Assembly: GCA_018398765.1 (NCBI GenBank)
Contig: JAHBMJ010005931.1
Coordinates: 1,382 to 60,780 of the forward strand
From: Chromera velia
Lineage: Eukaryota; Sar; Chromeraceae
Length of the DNA stretch: 59,399 bases
Direction: 5' to 3'
The notes beneath the pieces were generated by a model. The model saw nothing but the letters and a program-made list of their open reading frames with translations. It ran no database searches and was not told where the DNA came from. Position 1 is the first letter of the stretch, and each line of letters starts with the position of its first letter. This document shows positions 52,216-59,399 of the stretch, in pieces. The position numbers and the translations under genes are program-made.

Positions 52216-54340
52216 ATGGATAGATGTTGTTGATGGATGGTTGGTTAAGGGAGACAACGAATATAGATGAACGACAGGTGGGTTTCAGGAAGGGGGTCGG
52301 TACAAGGGAAGCGATAGCTGCTCTTCATGCTCTCACGGCTTCAACAAAGAAGAGACACAGACCCCTCCTTATAGCGTTTGTTGACTTCAGCAAGGCATTT
52401 GACCGAGTACCCAGAAAAAAAATGATTGACAGACTTAGAAAGGAAGGAGTCAGCGAGAAGGACGTGTGCATGATTCATTCCATGTATATAAATGTGTGGG
52501 GAAGGATGGATGGGTCGGATTGGGTCTTTCCCAAAAGTGCAGGGGTAAAATAGGGAGATCCACTTTCTCCTCTTCTTTTTCTTTTGTTTATTAATAATAT
52601 TCATTCTGCTCTGAGTATTGAAGGGAGGGAAGCTGATAACGGCTTGGATGGGGAATCAAATACGGATGAAAGACAGAGGAGGGGAGAATGCGGAGAGAGG
52701 AGGGAGGAGAGTGAAACAACGGAGCAGCGACCCCGCATCCCTGAGGAAGTAAGATTGGTGGACTTACTGCTTGAGAGCATAGGTTACGCAGACGATCTTG
52801 TTATTTTTGCTTACTCTTCTTCTGACCTGCAGTGGCGTTTGGACCGTTTGGCCTCTTATTGTCAGGAACATGGGTTGAAAGTCAATTTAAAAAAAACAAA
52901 AGTTCTTGCACTCTCAGGCTCAGGAAGGGAAACAGAAGGGGAAGTGACTTTTGAAGGGAAGACAGTTGAACGTGTAGAGAGCTATAAATACCTTGGGTGT
53001 CGTGTGTTTGAGGGAGAGGACCCAAGAAAGTTAGTCAGGGACCGACTTGAAAGTGCTGAACGCTGTTTGGGGGCAGTGATGGGCACTTGTTCATCCTTAG
53101 GTCCTTTGCCCCCTCGATGCAAAGTCCGTTTACTGCAGGCGCTCTGGGAGCCGGTGGCAACGTACTTGCTGGAAGTTTTGCCGGTAAGTCAGAGAGATAT
53201 CGTTATACTTGATGTATTGCAGCTTCGATTTGTGCGCTGGACATTCCGTTTGCCCTATAACTCTTTTAAAGTGCCAACTTTGGTTTCGGTTGGTGTGCGT
53301 CTCATGAGAGAGATCCTTTCTTGTCGGTTGGGAGGTTTCATAGAAAGCATAAAGAGAACAGAAAGGGAGGTTCCTCGGGCAGTCTGGGATGCATGGCACC
53401 GATCGTTGACCCCGGTATGGGCCAATTCAGCCAGTAGCATGCTTCAGACAATCGCACCAGATCTTTTAAGAAAAGAAAGCCAGAAAGGGAGAAACAGAAC
53501 GAATAAATGGACACTCAGCCAGAAAGTGAGGGAAAAAGAAGCCTTAGAATGGTTATCGGAATGGTTGACTTCAAGACTCGTCGGCGAGCATAGGCTCACC
53601 CGTTCATGTGGCATCTATCCACGCAACTTCCGACTGAGTAATTTTCAGATAGAGAACCGATCGCACCAGTGTCTGGCCATGTTGCTTTTAGGGAGGAGGG
53701 TTAGAAGGGGGTGGGGTTACATAGTTCAATTGCGTACTCTGCCTTGCTCTCTCTTATCTAGTAGTTCTCGTTTCACTTCTCTCCTTCGAGCATGTGCTGG
53801 TGGGGGAAAAAGACACGGTAGATCCTGCGAAGAACACTGTATTCACTGTCCTGCAGTCGAAGGTAAAAAGGTGATCAACAATGCGGTGCATCGATTGTCT
53901 GCGTGCATGCAAACAGAGCAGCTTAGATCCAAACTTTACTCGCTGGCAGGAAGAGTGAAAGAGAGAACAGGAATTGGTGAAAGGGTCTGCAGAGCAAGAT
54001 GGACTACTGCAGCTGGGGGAAGAGGTATCGGGGAAGAAGAGACATATGTAAGAGAGCTCGTTTCATTCATTGTAGACCGGGAGCCGAAGAAGGCAACTGC
54101 ACTGATCGAAGCTTGTCTGAAATGAGTGCATGCGCGTCTTGTGTGGTTGTTCAGCCTTTAGCTTCAGCCTAGGCTGCGGAGGGTCATGATTGCTCATATT
54201 TATGTGGAAGCAGGCTAAGCTGCAGCGGTTTGCTCCTTTTATTTACAACTGCATGCATGGGTTGCCATTTATCTCTAGTTTCAGAGACTCTAGGCTTAAC
54301 CACAATTAAGTAAGTAAGTATTTGTTTTATTTGGTCTTTA
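52216..54340 (+). mobile_element. 5'-truncated LINE (non-LTR retrotransposon), reverse transcriptase part
   Basis: The element begins within the reverse transcriptase domain, just after a short GATG-type simple repeat, and carries the rest of ORF2. The 3' part after the stop at 54125 is AT-richer and ends near three TAAG units (about 54305-54317). Such simple-repeat tails are common in LINEs that lack poly-A. Target-site duplications were not identified. It points the same way as the next LINE, about 1.3 kb further on. Confidence 0.85.
52224..54125 (+). pseudogene. LINE ORF2 fragment: reverse transcriptase and C-terminal region, one nonsense codon
   Basis: One reading frame runs through the fragment, broken by a single TAG at 52551-52553. 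Visible RT blocks are QVGFRKGVGTREAI, FVDFSKAFDRVP (first catalytic Asp), GVK-stop-GDPLSPLLF (usually GVRQGDPLSP), YADD at about 52785-52796 (catalytic Asp pair) and YKYLGCRVFEGEDP (thumb). The C-terminal part holds a Cys/His cluster (CEEHCIHCPAVEGKK) typical of LINE ORF2 ends. The nonsense codon replaces a nearly invariant Gln, so this copy is dead for retrotransposition. The endonuclease and the first RT blocks are missing through 5' truncation. The listed start is simply the first in-frame ATG-like position, not a true start. Confidence 0.9.
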
Positions 54341-54473
54341 TAGGGGGGGGGGGATTCAACCCCTGGGGTTGACTATTCCGCGTACATCCGCGTACCAGAC
54401 ACTATGCCAGTGAAAACACCCCCAGAAATTCAAACTATTTTTTTACTAATTTTTGAGTATTATATTATACAAT

Positions 54474-54476
54474 TAG

Positions 54477-54512
<36 letters not shown>
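54474..54512. repeat. TA dinucleotide repeat
   Basis: About 38 bp of TA in the AT-rich DNA between the two LINEs, shortly after a run of about 12 G (54343-54354). Confidence 0.95.
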
Positions 54513-54513
<1 letters not shown>

Positions 54514-54799
54514 GATACGCTAACATATTTTTAGACATCAGTTAAATGAAATTTAAAAAGTATCTTATTTTAATTCTTTATACGACTCGACAATTGTCTG
54601 GTGTTTCTTCGAGAACTTGCAGAACAGAGAGAGACACCTCCCGGGGGCCCGCCCAACCTCTAACTACGGCTTGATTTCTTTGGGGCATAGTCATCCTTGT
54701 GGGGCGAATCCTTTTAAATTCATTCATAGATGCTACCCCCAAGATATGTTTTCTCCCTCGATCGCAACGAGAGTGAGCGAGATTGCGCACAGTTTCCTA

Positions 54800-55235
54800 T
54801 GACGATAGAAAATTTTAATGTGCAAGGCTGGACTAAATGGGGACATTCAGTCCTATTACGAATTTGATCAAAGAGAGTGAGAGTCTGGCTGTGGTTGAAA
54901 AGTGTTTTCAACTCAAAGAGCAGGAAGTGGACACTTTGAGCTAGTCTCTACCAGAGTGGAGGGTCAAACGGGTGAAAAGGAAGTTCCAAGAGAAGTGGTC
55001 AAAGATGTTTTTCGATGTCTTTACTTGTTTCAGATACAAGTGGGAATTGGCAGACTATGCTGCCACCAAGACCACTGTTCTCATCTTCGCTGAACACCAG
55101 ACAGGTGGTGCACCTCTAGTAGAGGTATGCTATATTTTTGATCAGCATCATCAACCAAACCTGTTGGTTGTGCGATATGATCGCCGATATTGTGCCTGCA
55201 GTGCAGGTCATTTTACTGTGCTCCGTCCATTTTAG
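54800..55235 (+). pseudogene. Decayed coding fragment of unknown origin
   Basis: The 3' part reads as one open stretch ending at a TAG at 55233-55235 and contains KWELADYAATKTTVLIFAEH and VCYIFDQHHQPNLLVV, which looks like a real folded protein. Upstream, the likely continuation is broken by several stops. It lies in AT-rich DNA between two LINEs, so a remnant of another transposon is the simplest idea. The protein family is not recognised. Confidence 0.3.
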
Positions 55236-55569
55236 CTGATAATAGAAATCATTGAATATGTGCAGGGACGTGCCGTTATATCCGAATAGGACTTCATTGA
55301 GGATGGACAAAGGGGTGCATAAAAATGAAGAGTAAAAGAGAGATATAGACTGAAGTCCTTGATTTAATTACTAGCATATAGTTATTTAAAAAAGAGTTTT
55401 AAACTTCTGCGTCTTCTGCGTCTTCTGCGAGCTGTCTTCTATCTTCTGTGAGCTGCGCTCTCAGAGCGAATTGGAACGAAAGCTTCCCGAGAAGAAAAGG
55501 TGAAGAGACGGCAAAGTTTTGGGCACACGTGCAACAGTCAAAAATCCTTAGCCGTCTCACTTTTTCTTT

Positions 55570-56514
55570 ATGGTCAGAATGACAGAACAGGAGGAAAGAG
55601 ACGCAGAGACAAACTTTTTGAAGTGCCCTGGCCTCTCTGATATCAGCTCAGACGAAGAAGGGACCCACAAAGAGATGCTGAAGGACAGGAAGAAGATGTC
55701 CGAGCAGCCAGCTCTCACGGAAGGTGCCATGGAAAGGCTACTCCGTGAAAGCGAGGCTCGAACAGAAGAGAAATTGGGAGAGAAGATCCAGGGACTGAAA
55801 AATAGTATAGAAGAGATGGGGGAGCATCAAAGAAAGATGCAGCAGACGGTGAACGATCATGAAACGAGACTGGGAAATTTGGAGAAGGGACAGAAAAGAT
55901 CGGCCAAAGAGAAGGTGGAAGAGGAGAGGAGAATCTGCTCGTGGGTTGTTCTTGGACTGAAACTGCCCAAGAAAGACATCCGCATACACGCAAAGAATTT
56001 TATCTACACAGCAGCACTCGATCCCAATGGGGCGAGAAAAGATACCCGACTGCAGGCTGCAGCGTTTACTGAGACGATGTTCCAGGCATTCCAGGGGGTG
56101 ATGTCGATGAACCATCAGTCGTGGGGGTGAATAACGAAGATGGTCTTCAGTACAGAAACAGTAGCAAGGGATTTCGACTCCCTCTTTGATGAACAGAACA
56201 ACATGCAGCACCCAGAAACAGGAGACCAACTCCGCTGTGTGATCCCAAGGACAAAGGAGCAGACAGACGCGGCAATGAAAAAGTGGGCAGTGGGAGTGAT
56301 GGGAGATGCAGCTTCCAGCGACCAGAAGAAAGAAGAGGTGAGGAAGGCCCTTCAGAGACTAGGAGTTCCGCTCTCAGAGCAACCCCAACCGAGAGCCCCA
56401 GAGGGAGATGGAGAGCTCGTGATGGGGGGAACAGAGAGAGATGGCCAGCAAACAGGAATCCCCAAACCAAGCCCCAGGATTGAGCAGAAGGGAAAGAAGA
56501 GGATGCAGGAGTAG
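55570..56514 (+). pseudogene. LINE ORF1 (coiled-coil, nucleic-acid-binding type), interrupted
   Basis: The frame opens with ATG at 55570 and has a TGA at 56128-56130 and a TAG at 56512-56514. Residues about 40-120 form a charged, heptad-like coiled coil (for example EEKLGEKIQGLKNSIEEMGE), followed by a more compact segment with SWVVLGLKLPKKDIRI. This matches the usual ORF1p plan: an oligomerising coil and then an RNA-binding part. The same frame continues to about 57160 through further stops at 56575, 56701 and 56941, with protein-like sequence between them (EAEMTEWTVRDTIERVEKM). All five stops could come from CGA or CAG by one C-to-T change. Confidence 0.7.
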
Positions 56515-57379
56515 AACGGAAGTGTAGAGCAGCAGCAGGCAAACGCCGGGGGGGAGGCCTCCGGGGTTGGCCGTTGACGGGGTTGGCAGTTGAAGGAGGA
56601 GAAGGGGGGAGGAAGAAAGAGAGAGGTCGGGAGCCGGCCTCCCCCCGGAAGAAGGCTCTCAAGGGAAGACGAGCAAGAAACGTTGATTGAGGAAGAAAAG
56701 TGATCGATAGAAGAGCTCAGAAAGAGAATAGAAAGGGTGATGGAAGCAAAGGAAATGTTGAAGAGAAGGGTGAAGTTGTTAGAGGCAGAGATGACCGAGT
56801 GGACAGTGAGAGACACGATAGAGAGGGTAGAAAAGATGGGGCTCGGGGAAGAACTGAGAAAAATCGAGAGACGGAGGGCAAAGAGAGAGCATGCCAGGAA
56901 GGCTCCATCTGAGTCCGACGTTTTGAGAAGGAACAGGTTTTGAATGCTGAGTGGGGAAGGGGAAGAGATGAAAGGAGGCACGCCGAATCATGAGACCACC
57001 TGTGAAGCCCCCAACGAGTTGCATACTCTTTCAAAAAAATTGCATAGAAATTTTCACTCTTCCGCTCCGAATAGTCGAGACTCTTTTTCCTCTGCAAATT
57101 GGCTCGGCCGGCCTAAGCGCAGGGAGGAAAAGCTCACTGGAGACCCCGAGCTGATGCAAAGGGGGGGGAGTCCCTATACAGGTGTGTCGATTAGACGAGC
57201 CTCGGCCACGTTCCTCGCTACCCTCCAACTCTCTTTCACACTCACTGAAAAAAGATGTAGACCAGTGTGCTCCCCCCCCCTTGTGCCCTTCTTTGCGTGC
57301 AGAGCGATGTGAAGGCGAGTGTACAGAGAAAGACGGGGCAACTCCGAACAGAGAAAGGACCAATCTACCCGCAGGGGAG

Positions 57380-58144
57380 ATGGAGAGAAACCAAGTGAGA
57401 AAAGGTGGAGGATTTTTATTGGGAAGAAGGACAGGAGGGAAGGAGAGTCCAGGGGAGGACAAAGAAGAAAAAAGCGATTTCGTTCCCTTTCAGTTAGACC
57501 CCTGGGATGTAGATTGTGGCCCTGCCAGAGAAAAAGAACCAGAAAACACCCTCGAGTATCCCAGATGTTTCTGCAGCATACATCCATTCTCGATCAACAC
57601 ACCCGAGCAAGACGGATCCCGGTTTGGCTTCTCTTTCTCCTTAGAAATCGAAGGCTCGTCAGAGAAGGAGAATAGTTTAATTCACAAAGACGAACAAATA
57701 CGTGCCAACATGTGTTTATGTGTATGTTCTTCTCTTTCCTGTTCCGTTCGAGCTTCTTTGCCTCGTTATTCCCCACCAGGTCCGTCTCCTTACAGCTGCA
57801 CTACTTCTTCTACGTCTTCCTCTTGTTTTTCTTTTTCCTCTAAGTCTCTTGGTTTTTGTTCCTCTTTCCCTGGCACTGGCGGGGGAAAGAAAGAGGGCAG
57901 GAAAGAACAGGGAGGGAGGGGTGGGAAGAGGCCAGACCGCTGGGAGATTTCTTCTTCTTCTTCTTCTTCTTCCTCCTCCTCCTCTTCTTCTCCTTCTCCT
58001 ATTCCCTCTTATTCTTTTTCTTCTTCTTCTTCTTCTTCTTCTTTTTCTTCTTCTTCTTCTTCTTCTTCTTCTTCTTCTTCTTCTTTTTCTTCTTCTTCCT
58101 CTTCTTCTTCTTCTTCTGCTTCTTCTGCTTCTTCTTTTTCTTCT

Positions 58145-58176
<32 letters not shown>

Positions 58177-59399
58177 ATCTTCCTCTTCTTCCTTTTCTTT
58201 TTTGTCTTCCCCTGTGACAAACAGAAAGAGCAAACAAAACAAGAAAGACAAAGGAGTAGAGATGTGGGCTCTGAACGTAAGGGAAAGAATGGAGAATTTG
58301 GTGCAAAGCCCGCTCTTCGCAGAAGAAACGAAAGGAGCCGACATCCTCTTTATGAATGAAACCAGAACAGAGAGGACAGTGTACAGTGTGAATGGAGGAA
58401 GACTGCAAAGAACGAATTTCCTGTTAGTAAGGGAGGGAAGAGAAGTGACAACGACAGGGGGGGTGATGGTATTGATGAGCAGAAAGGCAAGAGAGCTGGG
58501 CTTTACGACAGAAAGAGCAACGGAGATAGCGGTATTTGCAGAAGCACCAGGCTTCCCGCTCTTCGTTAGTTTGTATGACCCCCATGAAGAGTTGAACTAC
58601 GCAGATAAGACACACCTCAACAATTTGGCAGAGAGAATCGAAGAGAAAAGAGAAGAGAGAGAAAGAAAAGGAGAGAGCAGATTCTCAGAGGTCTGCGTGA
58701 TAGGGGACTTTAACGCCTGCACTGGAAAGAAAACTCCTCTGATAGTCTGGACAGGGAAGGGAGGGGGAGAAGAGGAAGAGTGGGCACGAACAGGCGGGAG
58801 AGAGGAGGTTTTCAGACCGGAGAGGGAGTCTGAAGACGAGACGGAGAACACGAAGGGAAGGGCTCTTATTCGTTTTTGTGAGATGGTGGGCATTGTTCCT
58901 CTGAATGGACTGAGGCGGTGTGCGGTCGAAGAGGGGGGGGAGAAGGTAGCTTTCAACTTCGATGGATCGTTTACCTTCGACAGGGGGGGAGACAGAGGGA
59001 GGTCCCTGATCGACTATGCATGCATGTCTCCTGTGTCTCTGCCATCTGTTCTTCTTTTTTCTGTATTTTGTGTGTGCTCAGCTCGGTCAGACCATTCAGC
59101 TCTTAGATTAGTCCTGAGGGAGGAAGAAAGAGAGAATGAGAGCGGCGAGGGAAGAGGAAACGAGGAAGAGAACGAAGCCAACCAAGAACAGAACAAAAAG
59201 AAAAGAAGAAAAGATAGGCGAAGAAAGACAAAAAAGAGGGAAAAGAGAAAGAAAAACGAGAAAAGAGAAGATCAAATCAAGCCAAGATGGAAGGGAACGC
59301 TCACAAAGGAAGGAGAGGAGAGGTATCTCCAAGAGCTTCAGAAAAGAGTGAAGGAGGAAAAAGTGAGTGAGGTCTTTCAGAAAGCAATGGATATGGAAG
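57380..59399 (+). CDS. LINE ORF2, N-terminal part: poly-Ser tract and AP-type endonuclease (partial at the window end)
   Basis: This frame is open from about 57155 to the last base; the first ATG is at 57380. It encodes an N-terminal part with WDVDCGPAREKEPENT, then a Ser tract written by TCT codons (about 57950-58200), then the endonuclease. Endonuclease motifs appear in order: MWALNVRERM, FMNETRTE (catalytic Glu), GGVMVLMS, FVSLYDPHEELN, VIGDFNACTG (about 58700), SLIDYACMSP (about 59003) and ARSDHSALRLVL (Ser-Asp-His). The end is very basic, the usual linker to the reverse transcriptase. All catalytic positions visible here are intact and there is no stop in about 745 codons, unlike ORF1 of the same copy. 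Confidence 0.87.
57950..58200 (+). repeat. TTC/TCT trinucleotide tract inside LINE ORF2
   Basis: About 250 bp of TTC with a few CCT, TTT and GCT variants. In the frame that joins the ORF2 N-terminus to the endonuclease it reads as TCT, that is Ser, and contains no stop or frame break. Confidence 0.95.

Larger units (their letters stand above)
55400..59399 (+). mobile_element. LINE, 5' part: leader, ORF1, and ORF2 with endonuclease; continues beyond the window
   Basis: The order is short repeats of a CTTCTGCG unit (55403-55455), an ORF1 frame from 55570, an ORF1/ORF2 overlap at a run of eight G (57161-57168), then ORF2 to the end of the window. The plus strand is strongly purine-rich except for a pyrimidine TTC tract. 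The layout (coiled-coil ORF1, then an AP-endonuclease ORF2) is that of L1-type elements. The reverse transcriptase should lie just outside the window. Confidence 0.87.

Noticed and set aside
57702-58359. Poly-Leu and poly-Phe frames on the plus strand and poly-Lys/Glu on the minus strand
   Set aside because: Other frames of the TTC tract; the Ser frame is the one that continues into the endonuclease.

Overview
This is nuclear DNA from an intron-rich eukaryote, not a prokaryote or organelle. Canonical GT-AG introns run throughout, coding exons are GC-rich at third positions, most introns are microsatellite-rich, and two LINE-type retrotransposons are present. A 4,058-residue multi-membrane protein ending in MORN repeats, together with a compact CCCH finger protein, suggests an alveolate protist. 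A chromerid alga such as Chromera is my best guess from gene style; that is inference.

Layout. 1-2.3 kb: AT-rich, then low-complexity DNA with no gene I can defend. 2.3-5.29 kb (+): several well-formed candidate exons of an unidentified gene, whose last exon ends 61 bp from the end of a dual-specificity phosphatase gene on the other strand (5351-6834, three exons). 6.8-9.46 kb: intergenic, with an AT-rich island. 9465-39658 (-): one giant gene that I could assemble as 60 exons, all joining in frame. 40.5-44.2 kb (+): a CCCH zinc-finger, His/Pro-rich protein gene transcribed away from the giant gene. 44.2-51.1 kb: a diffuse region with candidate small exons, best supported at its end (50617-51130, +). 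52.2-54.1 kb (+): a 5'-truncated LINE with a reverse transcriptase. 55.4-59.4 kb (+): the 5' part of a second LINE (ORF1, then ORF2 with an AP-type endonuclease), which runs off the window.

The giant protein appears to have a signal peptide, four tandem cadherin-like beta-sandwich domains, a split multi-pass membrane module, a long cytoplasmic region, a stretch with weak bulb-lectin-like motifs, about ten MORN-type repeats and a basic Gly/Ala tail. It looks like a surface-to-cortex linker, but that role is inferred from architecture alone.

The most unusual DNA-level signal concerns introns. Many start with tandem four-base units that each begin with GT (GTCA, GTGA, GTCT, GTGG, GTCC, GTGC), running from the 5' splice site into the intron. 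The same kind of tetranucleotide array, in inverted pairs, lies directly behind the stop codons of the giant gene and the CCCH gene. The two LINEs carry in-frame stops that single C-to-T changes could explain, and the second has an in-frame poly-serine tract encoded by a TCT microsatellite ahead of its endonuclease domain.
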